DNA of 64,000 nt, taken from contig CAJXSF010000002.1 in NCBI GenBank assembly GCA_913061515.1, positions 1-64,000 on the forward strand, read 5' to 3'. The DNA comes from an uncultured Gammaproteobacteria bacterium. GTDB lineage: Bacteria > Pseudomonadota > Gammaproteobacteria > Pseudomonadales > Pseudohongiellaceae. A program made the translations under genes and the position numbers. Positions 43,655 to 53,834 of this stretch are shown in pieces (position 1 is the stretch's first letter; each line of letters starts with the position of its first letter). The notes under the pieces were generated by a model. It saw nothing but the letters and a program-made list of their open reading frames with translations. It searched no databases and had not been told where the DNA came from.

Positions 43655-44890
43655 TTAAACCTGCCCGACTATCTCACTTAATGGCAGGAATCTCAACAGA
43701 TCCCCCGGCAAAACCGATGTTTTTGGTGGGATTATGGCTAAGCCATCGCAAGCACTGATGGAGGACAATACGCCAGAGCTCTGATTTCCTGTTAATTGCA
43801 GCTGCACATTTTGTTGATCTTTGCGCACGCATCGTACACGCAGATACTCCTGGCGCACGCCTGTCGGCCCATACTTAAAGTCGGCGGCTAAATGCCAAGG
43901 AATAGCTGGCACATCGCGTACCCCTTGCAAGCGATTCAAACAAGGTCTCACGATCAATGCAAAATTGATAAATGCCGAGACAGGATTGCCGGGCAAACCA
44001 AAGAACGGGGTATTTTCAACACGCCCAAAAGCAAAGGGTTTGCCAGGTTTGATCGCAAGCTTCCAAAAATTAAGTTCACCGGAACGCTCTAGCGCATGGC
44101 GCACATGATCTTCTTCTCCGACGGACACGCCACCACTGCTGATTATGCAATCGGCTTTATTAGCAGCGTTGCGCAAGGCGCTTTCCGTGGCCTCCAAAGT
44201 ATCTTCGACTATGCCGCAATCGATAACCTCGTGCCCTAAATTGCGCAAAAGGCTGCTAACTGTGTAGAAGTTGGAGTTGTAGATTTGCCCAGCCTTTAAA
44301 GGCTGGCCAGGACGTATGAGTTCGTCGCCCGTTGTTAAAACTGCAACTCGCAAGGGCCGGCGCACCTTGACGGTGTCGATCCCAACCCCTGCCAACATGC
44401 CAATGTCAGGGCCTCGCAAGCGCTGACCTGCTGCAAATAAAGGCGCACCCTTTTCAACATCTGCGCCCGCGCGCCGAATATTCTCACCGGCCTTTACGCC
44501 CTGCTCTACGATCAGCAAATCACCGTCAATACGGCAATTTTCTTGCATGATGACGGCATCTGAACCTTCCGGCACCGGCGCACCGGTAAAGATGCGCGCG
44601 AGGGTTTGGGGCAGCAAAGCCTCGCCAACGCTTCCTGCAGGGATGCGTTGAGAAACTAAGAATTGGGTTTGACCACGAAGAATGTCTTGGCTATTGACCG
44701 CATAACCGTCCATCGCACTATTGTCGTAGCCGGGCACGGCGATGGGAGCACTAATGCTTTGGCTCAACACTCGATTCAACGCATTGTCTAGCGTGACGGT
44801 TTCACTTTCTGCGATGGCATCCATGGAGCTTAGCAATAGCTGCAATGCATCATCGATTGGTGTGAGAGTGCCATTGGGCGAATTCGCCAT
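43655..44890 (-). CDS. moeA: Molybdopterin molybdenumtransferase
   Basis: 411 residues. MoeA inserts molybdate into adenylated molybdopterin, the last step of molybdenum cofactor synthesis. Recognised by GYDNSAMDGYAV near residue 60, the GAPVPEGSDAVIMQE loop, TGDELIRPGQPL, SSGGVSVGEEDHVRHAL, and KPGKPFAFGRVENTPFFGLPGNPVSAF (key part GLPGNPVS). Full length. No other moa/moe gene is nearby, so it stands apart from the rest of the pathway. ATG at 44890; 18 bases separate it from the upstream RmlD-like gene. Confidence 0.95.
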   Translation of the reverse strand: MANSPNGTLTPIDDALQLLLSSMDAIAESETVTLDNALNRVLSQSISAPIAVPGYDNSAMDGYAVNSQDILRGQTQFLVSQRIPAGSVGEALLPQTLARIFTGAPVPEGSDAVIMQENCRIDGDLLIVEQGVKAGENIRRAGADVEKGAPLFAAGQRLRGPDIGMLAGVGIDTVKVRRPLRVAVLTTGDELIRPGQPLKAGQIYNSNFYTVSSLLRNLGHEVIDCGIVEDTLEATESALRNAANKADCIISSGGVSVGEEDHVRHALERSGELNFWKLAIKPGKPFAFGRVENTPFFGLPGNPVSAFINFALIVRPCLNRLQGVRDVPAIPWHLAADFKYGPTGVRQEYLRVRCVRKDQQNVQLQLTGNQSSGVLSSISACDGLAIIPPKTSVLPGDLLRFLPLSEIVGQV

Positions 44891-44908
44891 AATGCTCCCG
44901 CTTAGCGT

Positions 44909-45829
44909 TTAAGCTTGCTCTATAGATTCGTTTGAATTGGCTTTGAGGATGCCTTTAATCAACGCTTGCAAACTGCCATGCCAAGAGCGCTGTTTAATCC
45001 CAAAAGTGTCGAAGATCTTTTTCGTTGCTAGCGTCGAGTTGGCGATCTCTGGCTTTTCAGCTCGCAGCAAATTCAAACTCAAATGGTCGAGTAATTTGTA
45101 CACATTCTCGTCGTATTGCGCTGCTAGCTTTAGCACGTGTTGCACAAATTCGCTCTCACGCTTGGTTTCTAAGCCACAATAATGATACGTGCCCCAGACT
45201 TCTGCGTCACAATCCACTTGCAATGCTATGGCTAACAAGACTCGGGCAACGTCCTCGACAGGGGTAGGGCTAAACTTGCGCCGCAACACAGTCACCGCCC
45301 CTTCGGCCTCTTTTGCCTCAAATATCCAGCGTCGAATAAACTCATCCTGCCCGGGCCCGAACACCCACCCAGTGCGCAGAATGATGTATTTTTCTAGACT
45401 CGCCACGATGGCTTCTTCGCCACGTTGACTGCTAGCGCCATAGACCCCCACTGGCTTAACTACATCCAGTTCGTTATAGCCGAGTTTCTTGTCACCACTA
45501 AACACATAGGGTGTAGAGAGATGCAACAGAGGGATGTTGAGATGATCACAGGCTTGTGCCAAAACCGAAGGCTGCTCGTGATTGACCAACTCGCAAGCCT
45601 CGGGATCAAGCTCAGCACCATGAATAGCGAACTGACTCCCCGCCTGATAAGAGGCCAAATTAACCACTTGATCGGGTGCGCATTTTGTCAACACACGAGC
45701 GACCTTGAGTGGGTCGCGAGGGTCTAAGTCGCTGGCATTCGGCGCAACAAAGTCCACAGCACGCTGCTGCAGAAGTTTGATAAATTCCACACCGATAGCA
45801 CTATCGGCTCCAACAATGAGTAGCTTCAC
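44909..45829 (-). CDS. RmlD-like sugar-nucleotide reductase family protein, active-site Lys missing
   Basis: 306 residues of the extended short-chain dehydrogenase/RmlD type. The nucleotide-binding start is MKLLIVGADSAIG, and HLSTPYVFSGDKKLGYNE and GVYGASSQRGEEAIV follow the RmlD plan. The catalytic Tyr is Y130, but the Lys expected four residues on is Ser (S134). The ADSAIG loop also departs from GxxGxxG. It may be inactive as a reductase, perhaps regulatory like the MAT2B branch of this family. GTG start at 45829. It lies between ssb and moeA without other sugar genes nearby. Confidence 0.75.
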   Translation of the reverse strand: MKLLIVGADSAIGVEFIKLLQQRAVDFVAPNASDLDPRDPLKVARVLTKCAPDQVVNLASYQAGSQFAIHGAELDPEACELVNHEQPSVLAQACDHLNIPLLHLSTPYVFSGDKKLGYNELDVVKPVGVYGASSQRGEEAIVASLEKYIILRTGWVFGPGQDEFIRRWIFEAKEAEGAVTVLRRKFSPTPVEDVARVLLAIALQVDCDAEVWGTYHYCGLETKRESEFVQHVLKLAAQYDENVYKLLDHLSLNLLRAEKPEIANSTLATKKIFDTFGIKQRSWHGSLQALIKGILKANSNESIEQA

Positions 45830-45864
45830 CTGTCCCGTTTACCCTGCATCAATAGTTCCTACAA

Positions 45865-46365
45865 TTAGAACGGGATGTCATCGTCAAAGTTATCGAAATT
45901 AGAAGGCGCAGGTGCTGAAGGCTTAGGTTGCGCTGCCCCTTCACGCTGACGATTTGGGTACTGCGACGGGGCAGAGTCTTGCCCAAACTGATTGTCTTGC
46001 TGGCCACCACCAGCACCGCCGCCTTGACCGCGCGAATCAAGCATTTGCATTTCATTAGCAACGATCTCAGTGGCATAGCGTTTAACACCATCTTGTTCCC
46101 AAGAACGGGTGCGCAGGCTGCCCTCAATATAGAGCTTTGAGCCCTTCTTTACGTATTCATTAACGATCTCTGCAAGCCGATTGAAAAACACCACTCGATG
46201 CCATTCAGTCTTCTCTTGCGGTTGCCCCGTGTTCTTATCTTTCCACGTTTCGCTTGTTGCGAGTGTAACATTGCTCACGGCACCGCCACTGGGAAGGTAT
46301 CTTGTTTCAGGGTCTCCCCCGCAATTGCCCACCAGTATCACCTTATTTACGCCTCTGCTCGCCAC
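45865..46365 (-). CDS. ssb: Single-stranded DNA-binding protein
   Basis: 166 residues from GTG at 46365 ([19 protein letters not shown] follows). The OB domain has the usual [20 protein letters not shown] and [15 protein letters not shown]; a Gly/Gln/Pro-rich linker follows; the tail DNFDDDIPF is the acidic tip that recruits replication and repair proteins. The GTG is chosen because GGAGG lies five bases upstream; a TTG at 46377 would put that ribosome site inside the gene. Divergent from uvrA, an arrangement common in gammaproteobacteria. No LexA box was recognised in the 179-base region between them. Confidence 0.96.
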   Translation of the reverse strand: MASRGVNKVILVGNCGGDPETRYLPSGGAVSNVTLATSETWKDKNTGQPQEKTEWHRVVFFNRLAEIVNEYVKKGSKLYIEGSLRTRSWEQDGVKRYATEIVANEMQMLDSRGQGGGAGGGQQDNQFGQDSAPSQYPNRQREGAAQPKPSAPAPSNFDNFDDDIPF

Positions 46366-46544
46366 ATTACCCTCCAAAAATTCACTATTTTGCGCCAGAT
46401 GTTCCAGCCCAGTTCCATAAGCAGGCTAGTCTACCGCAAGCATAGCAGTAATTAACAGAATGACTTGTCAGCCTTTGCGCTTATCCCTCAGATTGACGAT
46501 AATGCTCTGTTTAATTTGCCCGACGCAACAAGAGCGAGTAGTCA

Positions 46545-49385
46545 ATGGACAAGATCATCGTCAGAGGGGCCCGTACCCACAATCTGAAAAACATCAATGT
46601 CAGCATTCCCCGTGACAAACTCGTCGTCATCACAGGCTTGTCTGGGTCAGGCAAGTCCTCCTTAGCCTTTGATACACTCTATGCGGAAGGTCAGCGCCGC
46701 TATGTAGAGTCATTGTCGACTTATGCGCGCCAGTTCTTATCAATGATGGACAAGCCCGATATTGACCATATCGAAGGCTTATCACCCGCAATATCGATAG
46801 AACAGAAGTCCACATCGCATAATCCTCGCTCTACTGTCGGCACAATTACTGAGATCTATGACTATTTGCGCCTATTGTTTGCCCGAGTTGGCGACCCGTT
46901 CTGCCCTACTCACCACCAAAAACTCGAGGCGCAAACCGTCAGCCAGATGGTTGATCAAGTCTTAGCATTGCCCGAAGGCACACGCGTGATGGTGCTTGCC
47001 CCTTTGATTCGGGAGCGCAAAGGCGAGCATTTGCACGTGTTCAATGAGCTCAAAACCAGCGGTTATATCCGCGCCCGAGTCAACGGCATCGTTACCGAGA
47101 TCGATTACCCGCCTGAATTAGAGAAAAACAAAAAGCACAGCATCGACGTGGTCGTTGACCGTTTAAAAGTTCGCCCTGACATGCAGCAACGACTTGCCGA
47201 AAGTTTCGAGGCCGCCTTACAGTTGACCGATGGCCTGGCAAAAGTAGCGTTCATGGAGGACGATGGCGAGAAGTCGCACAAAGACGACCTGTTGTTCTCA
47301 TCATTGTTTGCCTGCCCCGCATGTGGCCATAGCATCAGCGAACTAGAGCCGCGTTTGTTTTCGTTCAACAACCCTGCCGGTGCTTGTTCTGGCTGTGATG
47401 GTTTAGGACTTAAACAGTTTTTTGATGAAAGCCGTGTGATTACCGACGACTCGTTAAGCCTAGCCGAAGGTGCGATTCGCGGCTGGGATCGACGCAATTT
47501 CTATTATTTCCAAATGCTCACCTCGCTAGCGAAGCATTACGACTTCGAAGTCGAAACGCCACTATGCGATCTCGACCCAAAACACCGCGAAGTCGTGCTG
47601 CGTGGTAGCGGCGATGAAGTCATCGATTTTCACTTCCTCAACGATCGCGGGGACACCGTCACCCGACGTCATAGCTTTGAAGGCATCTTGCCAAACATGG
47701 AAAGACGTTACCGCGAAACCGAGTCCAGTGCAGTACGCGAAGACCTGTCAAAATTTTTGAGTTCCCAGTCTTGCCCTGATTGCGACGGCACACGCTTGAA
47801 GCCCGAATCTCGCAATGTCTTTATCGATGGAACAAATTTGCCGACAGTTTCAGCAATGACCATCACCAAGGCGGCTCAGTATTTCAACACGCTAGCCTTA
47901 CAAGGCAACCGAGCCGCGATCGCCGAAAAGATCTTAAAAGAACTACAAGATCGTTTGCGCTTCTTAGTCGATGTTGGACTTAACTACCTGACTCTCAATC
48001 GCAGCGCCGACACACTCTCTGGAGGCGAAGCACAACGCATCAGACTCGCTAGTCAGATAGGGGCTGGGCTCGTTGGTGTCATGTATATTCTCGACGAACC
48101 CTCTATTGGCTTACACCAGCGCGACAACGACCGGCTACTAAGCACGCTCTACCATTTGCGGGACATCGGTAACACTGTCATCGTGGTTGAACACGACGAG
48201 GATGCTATTCGCAACGCCGACCATATTATCGATATTGGTCCGCGTGCCGGCGTGCATGGTGGCGAGATCGTGGCGCAAGGCAGTTTGCAAGATATTCTCG
48301 ATTCCAAAGAATCCCTGACTGGTCAGTACCTTTCGGGAAGACTGGAAATCAGTGTGCCGAATAAACGTATTGAGGCAGATGAGGAGAAAATACTTCAGCT
48401 CGCCGGAGCCACAGGCAATAATTTGCAGGATGTCACACTGAATATCCCTCTAGGGTTGCTCACCTGTATTACCGGTGTTTCTGGCTCTGGCAAATCAACG
48501 CTAATCAATGGCACCTTGTATCCACTGGCGGCCACGGCTCTCAACGGCGCAACCACGCTAAATGCCGCGGCTCACAAAGCCATTATTGGCCTCGAAAAGC
48601 TCGATAAAGTGGTCGACATTGACCAAAGCCCCATTGGCCGCACGCCGCGCTCGAATCCGGCAACGTACACCGGCATCTTTACACCAGTACGAGACTTGTT
48701 TGCAGGCACGCAAGAGGCAAGAGCCCGCGGGTATAAAACGGGGCGCTTCAGCTTCAACGTCAAGGGTGGACGCTGCGAGGCCTGTCAAGGTGACGGCGTC
48801 GTCAAAGTTGAAATGCATTTCCTTCCCGACGTCTATGTGTCGTGTGACGTCTGTAATGGAAAGCGTTACAACCGAGAGACCTTAGAAGTTAAATACAAGG
48901 GCAAAAATATAAGCGAAGTATTGGATATGACCATCGAGGATGCACGCGAGTTCTTCGATGCTGTGCCCGCAATCGCACGAAAATTACAAACATTGGTCGA
49001 AGTAGGTCTGTCATATTTATGCTTAGGGCAAGCAGCAACCACTCTTTCGGGTGGTGAAGCGCAGCGGGTCAAACTTGCTCGCGAATTGTCCAAACGCGAC
49101 ACAGGACAAACGCTTTATATATTGGATGAACCTACCACTGGTTTGCACTTCGAAGATATCAAACAACTATTGGCGGTATTGCACCGACTGCGCGATCAAG
49201 GCAACACCATAGTGGTCATCGAACACAATCTGGATGTGATCAAAACGGCCGATTGGATTGTTGACTTAGGGCCCGAGGGGGGCGATGGTGGCGGACGCAT
49301 CATCGCCGAAGGAACGCCGGAAGCTGTCGCCCAGAATCCGGCCTCTTATACTGGTAAATATTTGGGCCGCCTACTGTCGAAGTAA
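46545..49385 (+). CDS. uvrA: Excinuclease ABC subunit A
   Basis: 946 residues, full length. UvrA finds DNA damage and loads UvrB in nucleotide excision repair. Both ATP sites are present: Walker [15 protein letters not shown] near residue 31 and [17 protein letters not shown] near 640; ABC signatures [16 protein letters not shown] and [16 protein letters not shown]. Zinc modules are [10 protein letters not shown]...CSGC near 255-285 and CEACQGDG...[10 protein letters not shown] near 740-770. ATG at 46545 lies 179 bases from divergent ssb. The stop is three bases from the convergent tannase-like gene, with no terminator between. Confidence 0.98.
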   Translation: MDKIIVRGARTHNLKNINVSIPRDKLVVITGLSGSGKSSLAFDTLYAEGQRRYVESLSTYARQFLSMMDKPDIDHIEGLSPAISIEQKSTSHNPRSTVGTITEIYDYLRLLFARVGDPFCPTHHQKLEAQTVSQMVDQVLALPEGTRVMVLAPLIRERKGEHLHVFNELKTSGYIRARVNGIVTEIDYPPELEKNKKHSIDVVVDRLKVRPDMQQRLAESFEAALQLTDGLAKVAFMEDDGEKSHKDDLLFSSLFACPACGHSISELEPRLFSFNNPAGACSGCDGLGLKQFFDESRVITDDSLSLAEGAIRGWDRRNFYYFQMLTSLAKHYDFEVETPLCDLDPKHREVVLRGSGDEVIDFHFLNDRGDTVTRRHSFEGILPNMERRYRETESSAVREDLSKFLSSQSCPDCDGTRLKPESRNVFIDGTNLPTVSAMTITKAAQYFNTLALQGNRAAIAEKILKELQDRLRFLVDVGLNYLTLNRSADTLSGGEAQRIRLASQIGAGLVGVMYILDEPSIGLHQRDNDRLLSTLYHLRDIGNTVIVVEHDEDAIRNADHIIDIGPRAGVHGGEIVAQGSLQDILDSKESLTGQYLSGRLEISVPNKRIEADEEKILQLAGATGNNLQDVTLNIPLGLLTCITGVSGSGKSTLINGTLYPLAATALNGATTLNAAAHKAIIGLEKLDKVVDIDQSPIGRTPRSNPATYTGIFTPVRDLFAGTQEARARGYKTGRFSFNVKGGRCEACQGDGVVKVEMHFLPDVYVSCDVCNGKRYNRETLEVKYKGKNISEVLDMTIEDAREFFDAVPAIARKLQTLVEVGLSYLCLGQAATTLSGGEAQRVKLARELSKRDTGQTLYILDEPTTGLHFEDIKQLLAVLHRLRDQGNTIVVIEHNLDVIKTADWIVDLGPEGGDGGGRIIAEGTPEAVAQNPASYTGKYLGRLLSK

Positions 49386-49388
49386 GGT

Positions 49389-51032
49389 TTATTCACGACA
49401 GGCGAAATTCTCAGCAATCCAATTGCGTGCGTCGTTTTGGCCGCCCGCAGGTCCAATATAGACCGATTGCTGTGGGTGTGGACACAGCAATCTTTCATTG
49501 TCCACGATTCCCCGCGTACTATGGGTCGCTATGATGCTATCTGGCGCCTTGCCGTTCTCTACCCAATCGACTAAGGCTTCCAGCTTGTCCCACGCGTTCG
49601 GCCCTTCTCCGCCACTGCAATGCCCCATCCCAGGCGCAAAAAACAGTCGGGTACTGGCCATCGCTGCGTCCTGGTCATTCGCAAAAGTCGCCGCTAACAT
49701 GGCGTTGAAGTATTGCAAGGTCGCAGCAGGGGAGGACAACGCATCATTCCAACCGTGGTAGAGCAGCAACTTGCCATCATTATCGCGAAGAAAGCGGCTA
49801 AGATCTGGGTCAGTGGCATCCATGATGGATTGCATGGTGCTGGCTTTACCTGCACTCAAATCGTTGATATCGAACTCCAGCCATGAAAACTCAGGTACAG
49901 CAGCGTTTGTTCCAGAAACCTGGAGCGGTTTCGTCATATCCGCAATGACGACCCCAGGATCTTTCTCATAGAACAAATAGTTAACATGATCACCGGCAGG
50001 CCCCATTAGCATTCCGGGGCCATTGGCATTTCCTGCATGAGGAATATACAGCGAGCTCCACGAAAGCTCTGAGCCTAAGGCTTTTCCTGGGTACAAAATA
50101 CTGCCAGCACTATCGCTTGGCCCGGTATAAAAATCTTTAATCGTTTGCACTTGCGCATTCGTAAAACAACGATCAGTGGCCCCATCGGCACCACACATCG
50201 CATCTGCAAGCTCTATTTCGGGCGCAAATGTACACTGCAATGGATTATTGATCACACCGTCTTGGATGCCATCAATGGCATCACATTTTTCGAGAACTCT
50301 TTCGTGCAAGGTGTCTAACAAACGCAAACTATCGAAACTACCGTCACCGTCTGTATCGACCGCCAAATTACCGGCGAAATTGTCTTTAAAGAGTCTTTGC
50401 AACCACCAAACACCTGCTGCGTTCATGGCCTGATAATAATTCACCGGGGCGCCGGCCACGATGCCATCGAAATCCATTGGATAACGCTGCGCTTCCATCA
50501 AGCCCTGCCGCCCTCCTGTCGAGCAGCCTTCAAAATAAGAATAATTTGGTTGCGCGCTGTAATACTGCTGAGCGAGCGCCTTGCCTGCCATGACCGTTGT
50601 GTGCACCGCGCGATAGCCGAAATCAATCTCTGCTTGACGATTGTTAAAGCCGAATTGCGAGCCTGGCTCGACAGAATTGTCATGCCCAGTATTGCTATTG
50701 GCAACCGCATAACCCTGCGTCAAGCGATGGTCTGCAAAATCAAGATCTCCATCTTTGCCGCCATCACCCCATTGTAAAAACCGCCTATTCCAATTGCTCG
50801 GCAAGGGGAGCTGCACATGGTAATGAATCCCCGGTGGAATAAGCCCGCGAGCATAACAGTATGCCGGCACCCCATCTTCAGCAGGCTTAATATTAGCGGA
50901 CAAAATAGTCAATGAAGGCACCTGCGTGAGCGCCGCACATGCGTCACGCTCAGCGGGCGTTTGCGAGAACGCCGAGCTCGTTGTTAAAGCACAAACACTA
51001 AGCGTTAAGGAATATAACAATATTATTTTCAT
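49389..51032 (-). CDS. Tannase/feruloyl esterase family secreted hydrolase
   Basis: 547 residues. Signal peptide (IILLYSLTLSVCALTTSSAFS). Alpha/beta hydrolase with the family's CS-D-HC arrangement: C170-S171 in FEGCSTGGRQG, D430 in LYHGWND, H471-C472 in GMGHCSGG; the two cysteines link the nucleophile and His. A Ca2+ loop DTDGDGSFDS lies at 227-236 in the lid domain. The family includes tannases, feruloyl esterases and MHET-type aromatic esterases; which ester is cut here cannot be said. Extracellular or periplasmic breakdown of plant or algal phenolic esters is the likely role. It is followed on the minus-strand side only by convergent uvrA. Confidence 0.92.
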   Translation of the reverse strand: MKIILLYSLTLSVCALTTSSAFSQTPAERDACAALTQVPSLTILSANIKPAEDGVPAYCYARGLIPPGIHYHVQLPLPSNWNRRFLQWGDGGKDGDLDFADHRLTQGYAVANSNTGHDNSVEPGSQFGFNNRQAEIDFGYRAVHTTVMAGKALAQQYYSAQPNYSYFEGCSTGGRQGLMEAQRYPMDFDGIVAGAPVNYYQAMNAAGVWWLQRLFKDNFAGNLAVDTDGDGSFDSLRLLDTLHERVLEKCDAIDGIQDGVINNPLQCTFAPEIELADAMCGADGATDRCFTNAQVQTIKDFYTGPSDSAGSILYPGKALGSELSWSSLYIPHAGNANGPGMLMGPAGDHVNYLFYEKDPGVVIADMTKPLQVSGTNAAVPEFSWLEFDINDLSAGKASTMQSIMDATDPDLSRFLRDNDGKLLLYHGWNDALSSPAATLQYFNAMLAATFANDQDAAMASTRLFFAPGMGHCSGGEGPNAWDKLEALVDWVENGKAPDSIIATHSTRGIVDNERLLCPHPQQSVYIGPAGGQNDARNWIAENFACRE

Positions 51033-51095
51033 TTTCAGCGCCTCACTTATGCCGCGAAAGGTCTTATTACGACAATCTACGAGGCTGATAATGGC

Positions 51096-53564
51096 CTATT
51101 CATGACGTAAGGACAAGGCAGGGCTACGTGCTGCAATTCTTGCCGATAACAAGCCCACGGTCAGCGCAGCGATTAGCAAGGCAGCTACCCCCGATGCTAG
51201 GAAGATAAGGGGATTCATCGTTACCCGATAGGCAAAGTTGTCTAGCCACCCATTCATAAAATAGGCAGCCGTTGGCCATGCAATGGCTGTGGCAACAATC
51301 ACGAGAAGCAAAAAGTCTTTCGACAATAACTGCACCAATTGCCACACGCTACTGCCTAAGACCTTGCGGATACCAATCTCACGAGTTCTTCGCCCAGTCA
51401 TATATGATGCTAGACCAAACAAGCCTAATGCGGCGATCAGTATGGCCATTGCACTAAACCATGAGAACAGGATGCCCTGCCGGCGCTCACTTTCATAAAG
51501 CCCATCGATGTCGGCATCGAGAAAAGATTGCTGAATGGGAATGCCAGGCACGAATTGCTGCCATGTAGAATTAATGAAGGCAATCGTTTCATCGCGCTGC
51601 TCACCGGAGATGCGAATGGCCATGCTGCGCAGATTGGGAAACGGGTTAACCCGGCTCTGACTATTCATGACACGGTAGTAAACAGGTTTCACGGCTTCTC
51701 GTATTGATGAGAAATATACATTATCCACTACCCCTACAACCGTGCCACGCACCACCTGCGTCGCTGCTTGATCCATGACGCTTTCCATCCACTTCCCGAC
51801 AGCGGTCTGCGCCGTCCAGCCCATTTGCAGCGCTGCTAACTCGTTGATAATAAAATTGGCATCCGTGCTAGGCTCCCCTGGCACAGGTTCTAGAAATAAA
51901 TCACCGCCTCTATCTTGGGAAAAACTGCGGCCAGCATAAAATTCAATGCCGAAAGTTTCGAAAAAATCGAAATCGATATTGAGATACGGCATGCCGATAG
52001 TGCCTACTCCCCCACCTTCAAAACGCACGCCGTCCGCATTGGTGTTTTGATCACCTGGCATTAAATTCGCTGCCGTAACCGACACTATATGGGGGTGACG
52101 AAGCAACTCTTGTTTCATAGTCGCGTAGCTCTCTCCTAGGCCTTGTTGCCCCGAACCTCTGTAAACAAGGACTTCTTCTTGCGCAAACCCTAAGTCTAAA
52201 GTTTGCGCATAACGCAGCTGCGACAAAGCGATGCCAGTTGCCGAGACCATCGCAATAGAGATTGCAAACTGCAACACGACTAAAAGCTTGCGCAAGTGTT
52301 GCCCACCTTTGCCACGACTTAACTCACCGCGCAATATTGTCGCCGATGGAAAGGAGGCCAAGTAGAAAGCCGGATAGACGCCTGCGAGAAGTCCAACAAA
52401 AATAGCGAAAAGGATTAAACTGGGCAGCACCCATAGATTTTGCGTGAGCCCCAAAGTCAAACTACTACCCAGCAAGCTATTAAAGGCTGGTAGGCTAAGC
52501 AAAACGAGCGCAGTCGCTAGCGCCACCGCTAACAAGGCAACCAGTAGCGACTCACTGAGAAACTGCGCAGCGATATTTAACTTACTAGCCCCGCAAACCT
52601 TACGCATCCCTACTTCACGCGCTCGAGCTAAGGAACGTGCTGTCGAAAGGTTCATAAAATTGAAACACGCTAATAACAGAATGAATACGGCAATCGCACT
52701 AAAGGTAATGACGGTCACTCCATTGCCATTGCCTTGAAGTTCATTGTCTCGGTGCGAATTCAAGTGGATATCGGTCAACTTCATAACAGTAAAGCTCGTG
52801 AACTCTGGCGCCTGTTCACTCACATGTCGTCGCAAGAAATCAGGCATTTGCCCCTCAAAACTTGCCAAATCAAAACTCTCGTCAGGGACTATATAAGTGT
52901 GAAAATTATTGAACCCCCAGCTTTGCATGCGATCACCCAAAATTACCTCAGCGGTCTGCATTGATGTGAAAGCACGTGCATCTAGATGGGTGTTGCTTGG
53001 CAGATTCTCCATCACCCCGGTGACCAACACCGGCACCTGCCCATTCATCACAATGGTGCCACCAAGTGCTCCACCTTGCGGGAAATATTTTTCGGCCAAC
53101 TCTTCATTAATGACAACTTGAAAAGGACCGTTAAATAAATTGTCTGAGTCACCTTCTAACAAAGAGATATCAAATACCGAGAACACATCTGAGTCAGCAA
53201 AGTACAAACCAGACTCATAGAAAGAGTCGGCGCTATTGGGTCTGGACAATACTGCCGTGTTATCCATTAAACGGACGATAGACTCAAACTGAGGGTATTC
53301 GAGCTTAAGTAATGGCCCAACCTGCGGAGCATTAGTCGCTAGATAGAGCGGCGCACCGCCACCGGGAGGATTGAAGTTACGCATGACGCGATAGGTGCGA
53401 TCAGCATTGCGCCACTGTTTATCGTAGTCCAATTCAGCTCGGACAAATAACGCAATCAATATCACCGAAGCGATTCCGATTGTCAGACCTAAAATATTGA
53501 TGAAGGAGAATAGTAAATGACTTTTCAGATTACGAGCGGCAATGACAAAATAGTGGCGCAACAT
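51096..53564 (-). CDS. Orphan MacB-like ABC transporter permease
   Basis: 822 residues. Two FtsX/MacB repeats: an N-terminal helix (SFINILGLTIGIASVILIALF) with a periplasmic MacB core domain, three helices with GMRKVCGASKLNIAAQFLSESLL, a second core domain, and a last helix set with TREIGIRKVLGSSVWQLVQL. It is full length and a clear paralogue of the permease at 56937-59411. Unlike that one it has no ATPase or membrane-fusion gene beside it, so it may borrow those of the other operon. A sigma-54 promoter lies about 140 bases upstream, with an 11-bp inverted repeat beyond it. Confidence 0.9.
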   Translation of the reverse strand: MLRHYFVIAARNLKSHLLFSFINILGLTIGIASVILIALFVRAELDYDKQWRNADRTYRVMRNFNPPGGGAPLYLATNAPQVGPLLKLEYPQFESIVRLMDNTAVLSRPNSADSFYESGLYFADSDVFSVFDISLLEGDSDNLFNGPFQVVINEELAEKYFPQGGALGGTIVMNGQVPVLVTGVMENLPSNTHLDARAFTSMQTAEVILGDRMQSWGFNNFHTYIVPDESFDLASFEGQMPDFLRRHVSEQAPEFTSFTVMKLTDIHLNSHRDNELQGNGNGVTVITFSAIAVFILLLACFNFMNLSTARSLARAREVGMRKVCGASKLNIAAQFLSESLLVALLAVALATALVLLSLPAFNSLLGSSLTLGLTQNLWVLPSLILFAIFVGLLAGVYPAFYLASFPSATILRGELSRGKGGQHLRKLLVVLQFAISIAMVSATGIALSQLRYAQTLDLGFAQEEVLVYRGSGQQGLGESYATMKQELLRHPHIVSVTAANLMPGDQNTNADGVRFEGGGVGTIGMPYLNIDFDFFETFGIEFYAGRSFSQDRGGDLFLEPVPGEPSTDANFIINELAALQMGWTAQTAVGKWMESVMDQAATQVVRGTVVGVVDNVYFSSIREAVKPVYYRVMNSQSRVNPFPNLRSMAIRISGEQRDETIAFINSTWQQFVPGIPIQQSFLDADIDGLYESERRQGILFSWFSAMAILIAALGLFGLASYMTGRRTREIGIRKVLGSSVWQLVQLLSKDFLLLVIVATAIAWPTAAYFMNGWLDNFAYRVTMNPLIFLASGVAALLIAALTVGLLSARIAARSPALSLRHE

Positions 53565-53700
53565 AGTGGGTTCTTCTTTTTAGACTGTTAATTCTGTTAA
53601 TGGCAGCTTTGTAAAAGCAGGGAAAAAAGTGCTGCCCGGCGTTGATGCAATTAGCACCTCAGCGCGGGCAGCCACAAGCTTCGCTAACCAAGATAGGTAT

Positions 53701-53716
53701 AGCAAGGTTTAGGCCA
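53701..53716 (-). promoter_or_regulatory. Sigma-54 promoter of the orphan permease
   Basis: On the minus strand TGGCCTAAACCTTGCT has GG and GC in the exact -24/-12 register and the full TTGC(T) box. Predicted start near 53690, giving a leader of about 126 bases before the permease ATG at 53564. Confidence 0.78.
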
Positions 53717-53743
53717 GAATTTTTTCACTATATTTATCAATCG

Positions 53744-53779
53744 CTTACCAACACCTCGCTAAGAAGATGTGTTGGTAAG
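53744..53779 (-). promoter_or_regulatory. 11-bp inverted repeat, candidate enhancer or hairpin
   Basis: CTTACCAACAC (53744-53754) and GTGTTGGTAAG (53769-53779) are perfect arms with a 14-base gap, centred about 72 bases upstream of the predicted sigma-54 start. It could be the binding site of the sigma-54 activator for the permease, or a transcript hairpin after the upstream PQQ gene. Confidence 0.55.
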
Positions 53780-53803
53780 CATTAAGAAGTTGTGGATTTC
53801 GCT

Positions 53804-53819
53804 AAGTGCTTGAGCACTT
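53804..53819 (-). terminator. Hairpin after the PQQ dehydrogenase gene
   Basis: AAGTGC, loop TTGA, GCACTT: a short perfect stem 16 bases beyond the dehydrogenase stop, with outer bases (GTGG...CCAC) able to extend it. No T-run, so termination is unsure. Confidence 0.4.
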
Positions 53820-53834
53820 TCGCCACAGAAAGGA

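Noticed and set aside
46366-46377. ssb start at TTG 46377
   Set aside because: The codons would consist of the ribosome binding site of the GTG at 46365.
46378-46544. LexA box expected between ssb and uvrA
   Set aside because: No CTGT-N8-ACAG or close match was found on either strand; SOS control is not supported by sequence here.
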